Positions 27,597-37,306 of a stretch of 64,000 bases of DNA are shown piece after piece. Under the pieces are notes generated by a model. The model saw only the letters and a list, made by a program, of their open reading frames with translations, was not told where the DNA came from and made no database searches. The stretch comes from Nitrobacter vulgaris (GTDB lineage: Bacteria > Pseudomonadota > Alphaproteobacteria > Rhizobiales > Xanthobacteraceae): positions 62,001 through 126,000 of the forward strand of contig NZ_MWPQ01000051.1 in assembly GCF_002028545.1 (NCBI RefSeq). The letters run 5' to 3'. Every line of letters begins with the position of its first letter. The first letter of the stretch is position 1. Both the position numbers and the translations under genes were made by a program.

Positions 27597-27847
27597 CAGA
27601 AAATATCCTCGATGGCGGCGGCCCTGCCCTTCGATCGTGGTCCTATCTGGACTTCGAGGTCGAGCGCGGCGAGCACGGCAAGGATCGTATCCAGCCTGGT
27701 GGCGGGATTGCCGCTTTCGATTAACGAGACTGTCTCCTGACGGAGACCCGCCCTCTCGCCGAGCTGCGTCTGGCTCCATCTCCGCTGCTTGCGTGCGCGG
27801 CGGATGAAGTTACCGACCTGCTTTGGACTGCGCGCCAAGTCTGCCAT
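27596..27847 (-). CDS. hipB: HipB-like antitoxin, XRE family
   Basis: 83 residues with an XRE helix-turn-helix (about 10-65): WSQTQLGERAGLRQETVSLIESG. It binds HipA and represses the operon. The gene order antitoxin then toxin and the one-base overlap are those of hipBA loci. ATG at 27847. Confidence 0.92.
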   Translation of the reverse strand: MADLARSPKQVGNFIRRARKQRRWSQTQLGERAGLRQETVSLIESGNPATRLDTILAVLAALDLEVQIGPRSKGRAAAIEDIF

Positions 27848-27893
27848 AGCTCAACTATGGCCTAATTCCGATAATTCTTCAATATCGTAATTA
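27844..27893. promoter_or_regulatory. Candidate HipB operators
   Basis: Two inverted repeats lie at the 5' end of hipB. The upstream one has arms TAATT-C-CGATA (27863-27873) and TATCG-T-AATTA (27883-27893) around 9 bases. The second, CCATAG (27844-27849) and CTATGG (27855-27860), covers the start codon. XRE antitoxins usually bind such repeats to repress their own operon. Inference from position and symmetry. Confidence 0.55.
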
Positions 27894-28303
27894 GTTCATA
27901 GATTCAAATTATGCGTCAAATCCGATAAATAAGTTTTACATGAACCAGCGCATAAAATAAGACCTCGCCTTGAGAGGCGTTCTACTTGGCGCCGCATTAG
28001 ATCGTACCTGTCCACGGTGCCGTCCACTTCACTTTCCGGAATGTTGTGGGCACGGCTGCCATGCCGATTGGTAAGGGGACGACGCGGAGGAGATCTCAAG
28101 GGAGGTCGTTAAGGCCGTGATAATTTCCGACCCAAAAGCAAAAGTTCTTTGCTCCGCTTTTAAATCGCCGTCTCAGGCCCACACAACTTACCGTGCTAAT
28201 AACGTAACCTAAACTTCGACAGTGCTTCGGCTCGATAATGCACATGACCGCAAAGTGTTCATGAGCGGCAGCACCGCCATGATGACGCTCCGCGCCGTGC
28301 CGA
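27894..28303. other. Intergenic stretch without a recognised gene
   Basis: About 410 bases between hipB and the end of the P-type ATPase gene. The frames present lack codon bias, starts with ribosome sites and any family motif. Nothing else was seen. Confidence 0.4.
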
Positions 28304-31099
28304 TCACTTCCTCCAAGCCGCGAACTTGCTAAGCTCACGCAACCACAATACCGAGCTCGCGACCACCGTACAGATCAACCAGTCGGCCAGACCCAGAGCT
28401 GTCGTCGAGAACGCCTCCTGAAGAAACGGCACATAGACGACAGCGATGTGGAGGATCAGGGAAAACACGACGGCCGCCGATAGCCAATTATTCCTGAACA
28501 GTCCAACAAATGCGCTCTGCTCATCGGAGCGGGCATTGAACACATTGAATAGCTGAAACATCGTCAACGTGGTGAACGCCATGGTCTGCGCATAGACGAC
28601 CGATCCCTTGCCTTCGATCAGGCCGCCGGGAAGCGAAGCGTCGAGCACGAAGAGCGTTCCGGCTGCCATCACGGTGCCGATAAAAAAGATGCCTCTCCAC
28701 ATCCGGCGGGTGATCACGCCTTCGCCTCGAGGACGCGGCAGACGAGTCATGGTTCGAGTGTCGATCGGTTCGACCCCAAGGGCAAGCGCAGGACCGCCAT
28801 CCGTCACCAGATTGATCCACAGGATCTGCGTGGCCATCAGGGGAAGGATGAGCGTGCCATCTTCCCTTCCGGGCGCTGAAAGACCGATCACGCCAGCGAG
28901 CAGCACGCCAAGGAACATCGTCATGACTTCGCCGATGTTCGACGACAGCAGATAGCGCAAAAATCTTCGGATATTGGCGAAGATTGCCCGTCCCTCCTCC
29001 ACTGCGGCCACAATCGTCGCGAAATTGTCGTCGGCGAGCACCATGTCGGCTGCTTCCTTGGAGACATCGGTGCCGGTGATCCCCATGGCGATACCGATAT
29101 CCGCCCTCTTCAGGGCCGGTGCGTCGTTGACGCCGTCGCCTGTCATTGCCACCATCATTCCGCTCCGCTGAAGCGCCTCGACGATGCGTAGCTTGTGCTC
29201 CGGATTGACCCGGGCGTAGACTGAAGTCTCCGCGACCGCCCGGTCGAGCGCGTCGTCACTCATTGCCTTCAACTCGGTGCCAGCAAGGATGCGGCCATCG
29301 GACGCGATGCCAAGTTCGGCAGCGATCACGGCGGCGGTCTTCGGATGATCGCCGGTGATCATGATCAGGCGAATACCCGCCTTTTTCGCCTTGGCGATGG
29401 CTTTTCTCGCTTCCTCGCGCGGCGGGTCCATCATTCCGATCAACCCCAGGAAGACGAGATCCTGCTCCACGCTTTCGTCAAAGCCATCTCGGCCCTCCGG
29501 GTCGGGTGGCAGTGAGCGGAATGCCACTCCTAGCGTCCGAAGTGCGTCCGCAGCCAGCGCTCCATTGCTCATCAGGATTTCAGCCCGGCGCGCATCGGTC
29601 AGCGGCCTCGCCTCCTTGCCCACAAGCTCGTGCGAACAGCGGGTAAGCAAAACGTCGGGCGCGCCCTTCGTCAGGGCGATAAGCCGCTCGCGCTTCTTGG
29701 CATCGGCGTGAATCGTGCTCATGAGCTTACGCTCCGACGAGAACGGGACCTCGGCTATGCGGGGAAAACGCTTATCCAGCGCCTCTGCCGTCAGCCCCGC
29801 CTTGCGCGCCGCGACAATCAGCGCGCCCTCGGTCGGATCGCCATGAACGGTCCATCGGCCATCGTTCTCCTGGAGAACTGCGTTGTTGGCCCTGTCGGCC
29901 GCACGCAGCGCGCGGTTCAACTCGTACTGAAGGGCATCGTCATTCGACGGCTGATACTGCAGGTCCCCCTCGGGGACGTAGCCGGTGCCGTTCAAATTGG
30001 TGCATCCACTGGCCGTAACGATTCGGCGGACGGTCATCTCGTTCTTCGTCAGCGTTCCGGTTTTATCGGAAGCAATGACATTCGCCGAACCCAGAGCCTC
30101 GACCGCGGCGAGCTTACGAACGATGGCGTTTCGCTTGGCCATCCGCTGCACACCGAGTGCCAGCACGGCCGTCACGATGGCTGGCAAGCCTTCCGGGATC
30201 GCTGCCACGGCAAGCGCAACGCCGAAGATCAAGGCATCGAACACGTCTGACAGATCGCGAATCTCGCTGATGAGCAGGATGATCCCGATCATCGCCACCG
30301 CAATGACTATGACGATCATCGCCAGCAGCTTGCCGACGCGATCAAGCTCCTTCTGAAGGGGGGTCGTCTCTTCCGGGGCTCTTTCGAGCAGACCTGCGAT
30401 GCGGCCTATCTGGGTCTGTATGCCGGTGGCTGTGATCACGGCGCGACCGTGCCCATAAACGACGGTCGTTCCGCTGAAGACCATGTTGTGCCAGTCACCT
30501 AATTCCGCCTCGGTGGTGACGGGCAGCGTATCCTTCGAGACTGGCAGGCTTTCTCCCGTCAGCGCCCCCTCCTGGAGCTGCAGCGCGGTTGATTGAACAA
30601 GCCGCGCATCAGCGGGGATCGTGTTGCCTTCCTCGATGAGAATGATGTCGCCGGGAACCAACTCTGCTGCCGCGATCTTCTGCGGCACGCCTTCTCGGAT
30701 GACATTGGCTCGTGTCGCCGCCATCTGGCGCAGCGCGGCCATGGCCTTCTGGGCTCGAGCTTCCTGGGCATAACCCAGCACCGCATTGATAAAAACGATG
30801 GCGAAGATCGCAATGGCTTCATAAGGCAGTGCGGAACGAGATTCATAGAACCAAAGGCCGGAGGAGATCACCGCCGCGACAATCAGAAGGGCCACGAGGA
30901 TGTTGGCAAACTGGTCGAGGAACTTCAGCCAGGCCGCCCTTGGCGCTTCCGCTTGCAGTTCATTGCGGCCATAGCGCGCGAGGCGTCGCCTTATCTCGTC
31001 GTCGCTCAACCCGAACTGCACCGTCGTGCCGAGCGTTTTGAATACCTCATCCGCTGAGAGGCGATGCGGATCTCTTGGTTGCTGCCACTGCTGCTGCAA
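28304..31099 (-). CDS. P2-type cation-transporting ATPase (Ca2+-like)
   Basis: 931 residues with ten predicted membrane helices. N-terminal cation-ATPase domain about 10-75; [15 protein letters not shown] in helix 4 is the Ca2+ (SERCA/PMR1-like) pattern; [13 protein letters not shown] holds the phosphorylated Asp; [12 protein letters not shown] is the hinge; the C-terminal domain covers the last four helices. It probably exports Ca2+ or another cation, though bacterial members are rarely tested. The first codon is TTG at 31099, weakly preceded by GGGG; no ATG is available nearby. It is surrounded by stress genes and has no FixK box that I can see. Confidence 0.88.
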   Translation of the reverse strand: MQQQWQQPRDPHRLSADEVFKTLGTTVQFGLSDDEIRRRLARYGRNELQAEAPRAAWLKFLDQFANILVALLIVAAVISSGLWFYESRSALPYEAIAIFAIVFINAVLGYAQEARAQKAMAALRQMAATRANVIREGVPQKIAAAELVPGDIILIEEGNTIPADARLVQSTALQLQEGALTGESLPVSKDTLPVTTEAELGDWHNMVFSGTTVVYGHGRAVITATGIQTQIGRIAGLLERAPEETTPLQKELDRVGKLLAMIVIVIAVAMIGIILLISEIRDLSDVFDALIFGVALAVAAIPEGLPAIVTAVLALGVQRMAKRNAIVRKLAAVEALGSANVIASDKTGTLTKNEMTVRRIVTASGCTNLNGTGYVPEGDLQYQPSNDDALQYELNRALRAADRANNAVLQENDGRWTVHGDPTEGALIVAARKAGLTAEALDKRFPRIAEVPFSSERKLMSTIHADAKKRERLIALTKGAPDVLLTRCSHELVGKEARPLTDARRAEILMSNGALAADALRTLGVAFRSLPPDPEGRDGFDESVEQDLVFLGLIGMMDPPREEARKAIAKAKKAGIRLIMITGDHPKTAAVIAAELGIASDGRILAGTELKAMSDDALDRAVAETSVYARVNPEHKLRIVEALQRSGMMVAMTGDGVNDAPALKRADIGIAMGITGTDVSKEAADMVLADDNFATIVAAVEEGRAIFANIRRFLRYLLSSNIGEVMTMFLGVLLAGVIGLSAPGREDGTLILPLMATQILWINLVTDGGPALALGVEPIDTRTMTRLPRPRGEGVITRRMWRGIFFIGTVMAAGTLFVLDASLPGGLIEGKGSVVYAQTMAFTTLTMFQLFNVFNARSDEQSAFVGLFRNNWLSAAVVFSLILHIAVVYVPFLQEAFSTTALGLADWLICTVVASSVLWLRELSKFAAWRK

Positions 31100-31236
31100 G
31101 AAAACCCCGCTCAGAATTTGTTCGAAATCTTCCTATCAGAACCCTGCAGCAAAGATCGATGTCCCTCAACGAGGCCGCACGCTATTTTCGCCTGATATGG
31201 TGACGTGGCGTCAAGGTGCGCTTGCGTGACACCTCG

Positions 31237-32076
31237 TCAACGCGAGAAGAAAACCGGAACAGGCGGTTTTAACAGCAGACTCCTGGTTGCACCTCCAAGT
31301 ACGACCTCGCGCCATCTGGACTGCCCATAAGCCCCCATGACAAGCAGGTCGATCCCACGGGAAAGTACGTATGCTTCAAGGACCTCGCCGATCGGCCTGC
31401 CTTCGGCGTCGACCTCATCCAAAACGACATCGATACCGTGATGGGCAAGATTTTTTGCCAGTTCTTCGGGGGAATGTTTGGAATCAAAAGATTTTTCGTT
31501 CGTGACGATAACAACGCGGACCTTCTTCGCCTTGTCAAAAAGGGGAAGCGCATCCGAAACCGCACGCGTCGCGGTGCGGCTGAAATCCCAAGCCACGCCG
31601 ACGGTATCGAGCTGGAACGGGCGTGATCGCGGGACAGTGGGCAGGATCAGCGTCGGCCTGCCCGATTCGAAGATAATCTCCTCCGCGCACCACAGATCAT
31701 ATGATTCCGGTACCGGCATGATCGTGAGATCGCGAAGCCGCGCATAGTAGACCAGCAGCGTCGGCGTCCGATGCGTTGCGCATTTCTCGAAAATGGTCTC
31801 ATGCGTAACGCCGGATTTTGCAGCCGCCGCTTCAAACGCGGCAAGCAGATCTTTGGCGTTCTTTCGGCTCTTTGCCGTTTCATGGGCCGCGATCCCGGGT
31901 ATGTCGATGATCGCCTTGGCAAGGAAGTTGCCCGGCACTTCCACGTGTACTTCGCAAGAAATCGCCGCCAAATGAGCACGGAGAGCGGCGGCTATCGAAA
32001 CTGCATCGTTCACTATCGAGACGGGCGTTGGTTCCGGATAGCTCGTCAGCGTCAGAAGAACATCCTTGAAGGCCAT
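31237..32076 (-). CDS. Universal stress protein, tandem-domain type (1)
   Basis: 279 residues. The C-terminal Usp domain has the nucleotide-binding motif G-x2-G-x9-G-S/T, seen as MGAYGQSRWREVVLGGATRSLL; the N-terminal half is a degenerate copy without it. Such proteins bind ATP and accumulate in non-growing or oxygen-limited cells. ATG at 32076 follows GGAGGG. It is one of three such paralogues in the window (31.2, 36.5, 50.9 kb), all minus strand. Confidence 0.9.
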   Translation of the reverse strand: MAFKDVLLTLTSYPEPTPVSIVNDAVSIAAALRAHLAAISCEVHVEVPGNFLAKAIIDIPGIAAHETAKSRKNAKDLLAAFEAAAAKSGVTHETIFEKCATHRTPTLLVYYARLRDLTIMPVPESYDLWCAEEIIFESGRPTLILPTVPRSRPFQLDTVGVAWDFSRTATRAVSDALPLFDKAKKVRVVIVTNEKSFDSKHSPEELAKNLAHHGIDVVLDEVDAEGRPIGEVLEAYVLSRGIDLLVMGAYGQSRWREVVLGGATRSLLLKPPVPVFFSR

Positions 32077-32499
32077 GAATCCCTCCCTTCTGGAGGTTTT
32101 TAACCTAGCCTCTAGGGAACTCCGTGTTTTGATCCATCGCAATGGATCGCGCCTGGATACCTGCGGCTACTCCGTGTAGTCGAATGAATCCCGAGGCATT
32201 TCTTGCGACAACGCCTTACGGAAGAAACCAGTCAGTCAACCATCCAGCTGCGAAATTGTAGTGCCTTGGGAGCCATGAGCTTCGACGCGCACTGGACGGA
32301 TCGACTTATATCCTTGTCTTCCAGACGCCAAATCGGTGTTGGGCGCTCCTTGCACGAGTCAGGTCATATCCCTCGTAGTTGATGCTCGAACATTCGTCTC
32401 AGGTCGATCGAAAGTCAGGCTTGGATGAAGGTCTTGTTTGAGGTGCGTCAATCATCCGGTTTCATTTCTGGACGAATATTCTCAAAAATGGAGGGTTGA
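32077..32499 (+). promoter_or_regulatory. FixK-type box 1 upstream of the first CBS-BON gene
   Basis: This 420-base divergent gap holds no gene. TTGAG-GTGC-GTCAA at 32438-32451 matches the FNR/FixK pattern TTGAN-N4-NTCAA and lies 49 bases before the CBS-BON start, a position fit for an activator site. A weaker version, TTGAT-CCAT-CGCAA at 32129-32142, lies 53 bases before the Usp start on the other strand and has two mismatches. Confidence 0.65.
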
Positions 32500-33195
32500 A
32501 TGCGTGCACATCAGATAATGACCCGCAAGGTGATCACAGTGTCAGCCGACACGTCCATTCTGGATGCTGCAAACCTTATGTTGCAACAGCACATCAGCGG
32601 CCTTCCCGTTGTTGACAAGAGGAGCGGGCTGATTGGAGTGGTCTCGGAGGGAGATTTTGTGCGACGCAGTGAGATCGGGACGCAGCGTCCGCGCATCAGA
32701 TGGCTCGAATTTCTGATGGGGGTTTCGGGAAAAGTGGCCCAGGACTTTGTGCGAGAGCATGGTCGTAAGGTCAGCGAGATTATGACACAAGACGACCTCT
32801 GCACCGCAACCGAAGATATGCCGCTTGCGGAGCTTGTGCGTTTGATGGAGCGCCGTAGTGTCAAGCGTCTGCCCGTGGTGCGTGGACGCACGGTAATTGG
32901 GATTGTGACCCGCACCGACCTTCTTCGTGCCGTCGCAAGCCTCGCAAAGGATGTTCCGGACCCGACGGCAGATGATGATCATATTCGTGACCGTGTGATC
33001 GCCTCCATCGATAAGAATGACTGGCGACCGGCGCAATTGAGCGTCACGGTTCATGATGGAATTGTACATCTTACAGGCGTCATTACGGACGCGCGTTTCC
33101 GGCAAGCTGCGATCGTGGCGGCTGAAAACGTCCCAGGTGTCAAGGTGGTTCACGACCACCTCTACCTAGGTTCAGCATTCATCGATAATGTCTAG
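32500..33195 (+). CDS. CBS-pair and BON domain protein (1)
   Basis: 231 residues: two CBS domains (about 7-60 and 92-148) forming a Bateman module that usually binds adenine nucleotides, and a C-terminal BON domain (about 160-228, LSVTVHDGIVHLTGVITD) that usually associates with membranes. No enzymatic domain, so a sensory or scaffold role is likely. It starts MRAHQIMTRKVITVS, nearly the same as the paralogue at 51992. A FixK-type box precedes it. Confidence 0.9.
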   Translation: MRAHQIMTRKVITVSADTSILDAANLMLQQHISGLPVVDKRSGLIGVVSEGDFVRRSEIGTQRPRIRWLEFLMGVSGKVAQDFVREHGRKVSEIMTQDDLCTATEDMPLAELVRLMERRSVKRLPVVRGRTVIGIVTRTDLLRAVASLAKDVPDPTADDDHIRDRVIASIDKNDWRPAQLSVTVHDGIVHLTGVITDARFRQAAIVAAENVPGVKVVHDHLYLGSAFIDNV

Positions 33196-33229
33196 AAGAT
33201 GACTGTTGCGACGATGCAGTTTGCGGAGA

Positions 33230-33440
33230 AGGTGTGGGCGCATCGGTCGTATCGTGTTGCGATGCGCCGCCAGTCTTTGAGCTGCCATGGCAGACAATAT
33301 GGAGTTTCAAGTTCAGCTCGCCTTTGGTTCGCCCGATACGACGGGGAACATCGCCACCTTTCCAGGCTGTCACGTAGAAATGCGCTTTGAGCACCATCGG
33401 TACGTCGGCGCCACGTCCTGGAACATCCACCTCCGTAACA
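33230..33440 (-). pseudogene. Remnant of an IS5-family transposase
   Basis: On the minus strand a 105-residue frame contains LKAHFYVTAWKGGDVPRRIG followed by RTKGELNLKLHIVCHG, which matches the central part of IS427-group IS5 transposases (normally LKAHRTAASLLKKGDVPRRI, then GRTKGGLNSKLHAVCDG). Neither the N-terminal part nor the catalytic C-terminal half is present, and no intact inverted repeats are visible. It is a scar between the CBS-BON gene and fixK. Confidence 0.7.
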
Positions 33441-33464
33441 CCCCTTAGGAGGCTCCCCTTAGGA
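33441..33464 (+). promoter_or_regulatory. Tandem 10-base repeat in the fixK promoter region
   Basis: CCCCTTAGGA occurs at 33441-33450 and again at 33455-33464, 14 bases apart start to start, 70-94 bases upstream of the fixK-like gene. Direct repeats at this place suggest a site for an activator such as the response regulator FixJ, but I cannot match it to a defined FixJ consensus with certainty. Confidence 0.45.
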
Positions 33465-33534
33465 TATCGACCGAAATATTCTGGCGCGGACATCTCCGGT
33501 AAACCAAGCCATCCCGCATCGAGGAGATGGCGAC

Positions 33535-34221
33535 ATGCATACCGAGACGATCACCGGCCTCACTGCTAAGGTTCTCGACATCCCGCACGTCCTGGCGGCC
33601 GACCAATTCGGCGAGATCGTCCGCGGCTCGGGAGTGGTTCCAAGCGAATTTTCCTACAGAAAGGATGAAGAAATCTACGGCGAAGGCGAGCCTTCCGAAT
33701 ACCTCTACCAGACTATCGGCGGCGCAGTCCGTACCTATAAACTGCTGAGCGACGGACGACGGCAGATCGGCGCATTCCACCTGCCGGGCGATGTTTTTGG
33801 CCTCGACCCCGGCTTGGAGCACCGGCTCACCGCCGAAGCAATCGTCGATACCACTGTCCGCCTGGTGCCTCGTCGCAGCCTTGAGAAGGCCGCAGCATCG
33901 AACGCCCAAGTTGCCCGCAATCTCTGGACGTTGACGGCAAGCGACCTCCGCCATGCCGAAGATCATATGCTGCTTCTTGGCCGCAAGACCGCGATTGAGC
34001 GCGTTGCCACTTTCCTCCTGGAAATGGATCGCCGGCTCGCCAAGACCGGCATGATGGCGCTTCCGATGTGTCGTCGCGACATTGGCGACTACCTCGGTTT
34101 GACTCTTGAGACTGTCTCGCGGGCGCTTTCGCAACTCAACGATCAGGGCATCCTGATGTTTTCGAGCGCTCGCCAAATCGCGCTGCGCAACCGACAGAGG
34201 CTGACCGCCATGGAGGCTTGA
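33535..34221 (+). CDS. fixK: FixK-type Crp/Fnr regulator
   Basis: 228 residues: cyclic-nucleotide-binding-like domain (about 38-125) and a Crp-type helix-turn-helix (about 178-205, DIGDYLGLTLETVSRALSQL). The recognition helix has E192, S195 and R196, the set that reads TTGAT half-sites. It lacks the N-terminal Cys cluster of Fnr, so it does not sense oxygen through an iron-sulphur centre. C179 lies just before the helix; from the recognition-helix offset it corresponds to the redox-sensitive Cys183 of Bradyrhizobium FixK2. It is the probable activator of the FixK-type boxes in this window. Start follows GAGGAG. Confidence 0.85.
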   Translation: MHTETITGLTAKVLDIPHVLAADQFGEIVRGSGVVPSEFSYRKDEEIYGEGEPSEYLYQTIGGAVRTYKLLSDGRRQIGAFHLPGDVFGLDPGLEHRLTAEAIVDTTVRLVPRRSLEKAAASNAQVARNLWTLTASDLRHAEDHMLLLGRKTAIERVATFLLEMDRRLAKTGMMALPMCRRDIGDYLGLTLETVSRALSQLNDQGILMFSSARQIALRNRQRLTAMEA

Positions 34222-34273
34222 GGTTACCGGCCCACGGTTCACCCGGCGCATCATGATGAATGAGGAGCTTCCA

Positions 34274-34525
34274 ATGAAAAACTATCGCGTCTCGTTCTAC
34301 AAGGATCTGCTGAATTCAAACGGCCATAATTTCAGGTGCCTTCAGCGTCAGATCGATGTTGTGTCAGATGATCCCTCTCAGGCGCTGATCTTGGCAAAAC
34401 AGGAAATCGGCAGCGAGCGCCTGAACATCGACTCCGTCAAGGTGGTGCACCTAGCGAATGGCTATTCGCCTCGCACCAGCAGGCAAATGTTTGTCGCCAG
34501 TAGGACTTGCGACGATGCGGCTTAA
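34274..34525 (+). CDS. Small conserved-looking protein downstream of fixK
   Basis: 83 residues from the ATG at 34274, well placed after GAGGAG. It starts MKNYRVSFYKDLLNSNGHNF and contains a segment QALILAKQEIG typical of small alpha/beta proteins. No family recognised; no membrane segment or signal. It follows fixK by 52 bases and may be co-transcribed. Confidence 0.6.
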   Translation: MKNYRVSFYKDLLNSNGHNFRCLQRQIDVVSDDPSQALILAKQEIGSERLNIDSVKVVHLANGYSPRTSRQMFVASRTCDDAA

Positions 34526-34859
34526 GCAATCGTGAGGGTTCGCACCCATCGAAGCGACGTAAGCGATCGATCAAGCCAGGTTCGTAGCCGTGGAGATCCG
34601 TCATCGTCGATCGTCCCTGGGTTGTCGGCAGCGGCTTGCTGCTGTTGGCACGGACCAACGATGACGGTCGTTCGCATTACGCGCGGTGTTGTTGACGACA
34701 GTCGGATCAGTCTTTGAACAGCGACGAGCGCAACCAATCGCGGGACACGCCCCGCTCGACCAACTCATTATCCTCCGTTGAAATCTCACGTTCGACGCCA
34801 ACCTGCTCTTTCTCGACCTGCGCATGCCGGTTGAGAAGCTTTCTGTCGACTTGGATTAT
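34526..34859. other. Intergenic stretch without a supported gene
   Basis: About 330 bases between the small gene and an IS630 scar. Short frames on both strands lack codon bias and motifs. It may be the eroded 5' part of the insertion sequence or older inserted DNA. Confidence 0.35.
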
Positions 34860-35090
34860 GCGTGCAACTCGTCACTTCAATGAAGCGTCCGGCCTGTCAG
34901 TTTCGACGGTGCATCGCATCTGGAGCGCATTCTCTCTGTAACCTCATCGAAGCGAGACCTTCAAACTCTCAACCGATCACAGTTCGTTGAGAAGGTACGC
35001 GACATCGTTGGCCTCTACCTTGATCCACCGGAGCGCGCTTTGGTGCTTTGCGTCGATGGTCGCTCGCCATCTCAACACGATATCGAATGA
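34860..35090 (+). pseudogene. Remnant of an IS630-family transposase
   Basis: The translated pieces LSVSTVHRIWSAF and PHRSETFKLSTD, separated by a TAA stop (34939-34941), and then, after a frameshift near 34980, QFVEKVRDIVGLYLDPPERA and LVLCVD, match consecutive parts of rhizobial IS630-type transposases (HTH end and first catalytic Asp region). The frame ends at 35090. Stop plus frameshift show it is dead. The C-terminal half is gone. Confidence 0.85.
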
Positions 35091-35144
35091 TGTTCCACAA
35101 TAGCATGGCTAACTGATGATTCTCGGCACCCCGAAAGGTCGACC

Positions 35145-35158
35145 TTGATCAAAGTCAA
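35145..35158 (+). promoter_or_regulatory. FixK-type box 2, upstream of alcohol dehydrogenase 1
   Basis: TTGAT-CAAA-GTCAA, a full match to the TTGAN-N4-NTCAA pattern, 62 bases before the dehydrogenase ATG. With an activator site centred about 41 bases before transcription start, the transcript would begin near 35193. Confidence 0.75.
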
Positions 35159-35219
35159 CATGCGACGCTGCGAACCAGATCTTATTAACATCAAGCAACG
35201 CATTGGATCGGAGCATTCC

Positions 35220-36257
35220 ATGAAGGCGCTCGTCTACCATGGACCCGGGCATAAGACGCTCGAAGATCGTCCCAAGCCGGAAATACAGTCTGCGGGAGAT
35301 GCTATCGTCAAGATCGTGAAAACGACCATCTGCGGCACGGACCTCCATATTCTGAAAGGCGACGTGCCGACCTGTACGCCGGGTCGTATTCTCGGACACG
35401 AGGGTGTGGGTATCATCGATTCAATTGGCGCCGGTGTCACGACCTTCAAACCAGGCGACCATGTCCTCATTTCCTGCATTTCCTCTTGTGGCAAATGCGA
35501 ATACTGCCGTCGAGGTCTCTATTCCCACTGCACCACCGGCGGCTGGATCCTCGGCAACGAAATCGATGGGACGCAAGCCGAATATGTTCGGATCCCGCAC
35601 GCCGATACAAGTCTTTATCACATTCCGACTGACGCCGATGAAGAAGCGCTCGTCATGTTGAGCGATATTTTGCCGACCGGATTCGAATGCGGCGTTCTGA
35701 ACGGCAAGGTGGTGCCGGGGTCAACCGTCGCGATCGTGGGAGCCGGGCCGATCGGTCTTGCCGCATTGCTGACAGCGAAGTTCTATTCCCCCGCCAAACT
35801 CATCATGATCGATCTTGATGACAAGCGTCTCAAAATCGCCAAGATATTCGGCGCTTCGCAGACGATCAATAGCGCGAGCGGAAAGGTTGCCAACGAGGTG
35901 AAAGCATTAACCGATGGTAAAGGTGTCGATACGGCGATCGAGGCGGTCGGCATTCCGGCTACCTTTGTGCTTTGCCAGGACATCATCGCCCCCGGAGGCA
36001 TCATCGCCAACATTGGAGTGCACGGCAGTAAAGTGGATCTGCACCTAGAGAGATTATGGTCGCATAATATTTCAATTACGACCCGACTGGTCGATACGGT
36101 CACGACGCCTATGCTTCTCAAGACGGTGCAATCTAACAAGCTCAATCCTGCCCAATTGATTACGCATCGATTCTCCCTCGACCAAATCCTTAGGGCGTAT
36201 GACACATTCAGCCGCGCTGCGGACACGGGTGCGCTGAAAGTGATCATCGCGGCCTGA
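35220..36257 (+). CDS. Zinc-dependent alcohol dehydrogenase (1)
   Basis: 345 residues, medium-chain dehydrogenase family. Catalytic zinc residues C38 (TTICGTD), H60 and E61 (GHEGVG); structural zinc cysteines C90, C93, C96 and C104 (CGKCEYCRRGLYSHC). The Rossmann motif is VGAGPIGLAAL, followed by an Asp-ended strand (MIDLDD), so NAD is the likely cofactor. Substrate is probably a primary or secondary alcohol. The ATG at 35220 follows GGAG. A FixK-type box suggests use under low oxygen, to recycle NADH or remove aldehydes. Confidence 0.92.
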   Translation: MKALVYHGPGHKTLEDRPKPEIQSAGDAIVKIVKTTICGTDLHILKGDVPTCTPGRILGHEGVGIIDSIGAGVTTFKPGDHVLISCISSCGKCEYCRRGLYSHCTTGGWILGNEIDGTQAEYVRIPHADTSLYHIPTDADEEALVMLSDILPTGFECGVLNGKVVPGSTVAIVGAGPIGLAALLTAKFYSPAKLIMIDLDDKRLKIAKIFGASQTINSASGKVANEVKALTDGKGVDTAIEAVGIPATFVLCQDIIAPGGIIANIGVHGSKVDLHLERLWSHNISITTRLVDTVTTPMLLKTVQSNKLNPAQLITHRFSLDQILRAYDTFSRAADTGALKVIIAA

Positions 36258-36472
36258 CTCCTTTGGCAGTGGCTTGTTTCGTGCCAATCATTCCCGATGA
36301 ACGCAATAGATAATCTTATCTGCTCGGGAAAGGAACGAGGCAAACGGCCTCTTTAAGATGTAGGAATTTTGTGGAACGTATCGTTCGATACGGCTGCATG
36401 CAGATCTGCTTCAAAGACCCTGCCGCTACGGGATAAACACTACTCACGCCGGCGAGCGCAGCCAACAAGATC

Positions 36473-37306
36473 CTAATGCGACATAAAAACAGGAACCGTC
36501 ATCGCCGCCAGTATTCCGCGTGTGACGCCGCCAAGGATAAATTCGCGCAGACGAGAATGTCCATAGCCACCCATCACAAGTAGACTCGCCGAACAGTCAA
36601 CAACATGCGACAGAATCAGGCTCGGCACATCGATGTCAGCGGCGGGTGTTCTTCTCACTTCGATGTTGATATCGTGCCGGGCCAGGTGCCTGCCGATGTC
36701 AATAACGCCAACACCACTTTCGCTGGCGGTCTTTTCATTCTCGACAATAAACAATTCGACGGCGTTGGCTTTCCTCAATAAAGGTAACGCATCATTGATC
36801 GCACGCACTGCGGCGCGGCCTCCATCCCAACAGCACACAACCCGGTCCAGCTTCAACCCCTCGTGCTGGATGTAAGGGACAATAATGAGCGGCCGACCAG
36901 AATCAAACAGCGTCGCCTCGATCAAAGTGTCGTTATCGATGCCGTTATCATCGTCCGATTGCATGATGACGCTCAGATCGAAACACCGCGCCATCTCCGA
37001 AAAAGTTCTGGACGGTCCAAATTCAGTTTGCAGCAACAGCCGCGGTTCAGCCAGAAGGTCGCCGCGCTTCATGGCGGACTTAAAACGATCAATTGCGCCG
37101 CGCGCTGCTGTTTCACTTTCCGCAAGTAGGTTGGCGAGAGCATCTGCGGGCAAAGTCGGAGCAATATAGTTGGGAATGCTTGCTGCAAAAGCAAAGGAGA
37201 CACCCGTCAGATGGGCGGAAAACATCTCAGCTGTCGAAACAGCAAAATCGCGACCGATATCCCGGGACGGGTTGCTCTCCAAATGCAGGATAATGTCTTT
37301 TATCAT
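36473..37306 (-). CDS. Universal stress protein, tandem-domain type (2)
   Basis: 277 residues. The C-terminal domain has the ATP motif (MGGYGHSRLREFILGGVTRGIL); the N-terminal half is a degenerate Usp fold. Start MIKDIILHLE at 37306 follows GGAGCG. Paralogous to the genes at 31.2 and 50.9 kb. The 215 bases between it and the convergent dehydrogenase carry nothing recognised. Confidence 0.9.
   Translation of the reverse strand: MIKDIILHLESNPSRDIGRDFAVSTAEMFSAHLTGVSFAFAASIPNYIAPTLPADALANLLAESETAARGAIDRFKSAMKRGDLLAEPRLLLQTEFGPSRTFSEMARCFDLSVIMQSDDDNGIDNDTLIEATLFDSGRPLIIVPYIQHEGLKLDRVVCCWDGGRAAVRAINDALPLLRKANAVELFIVENEKTASESGVGVIDIGRHLARHDINIEVRRTPAADIDVPSLILSHVVDCSASLLVMGGYGHSRLREFILGGVTRGILAAMTVPVFMSH

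Noticed and set aside
32129-32142. Possible FixK-type box before usp (1)
   Set aside because: TTGAT-CCAT-CGCAA has two mismatches in the second half-site; too weak to list as a separate site.
34740-34860. Response-regulator-like piece (LLFLDLRMP) on the plus strand
   Set aside because: Only nine residues match; no receiver-domain context before or after it.
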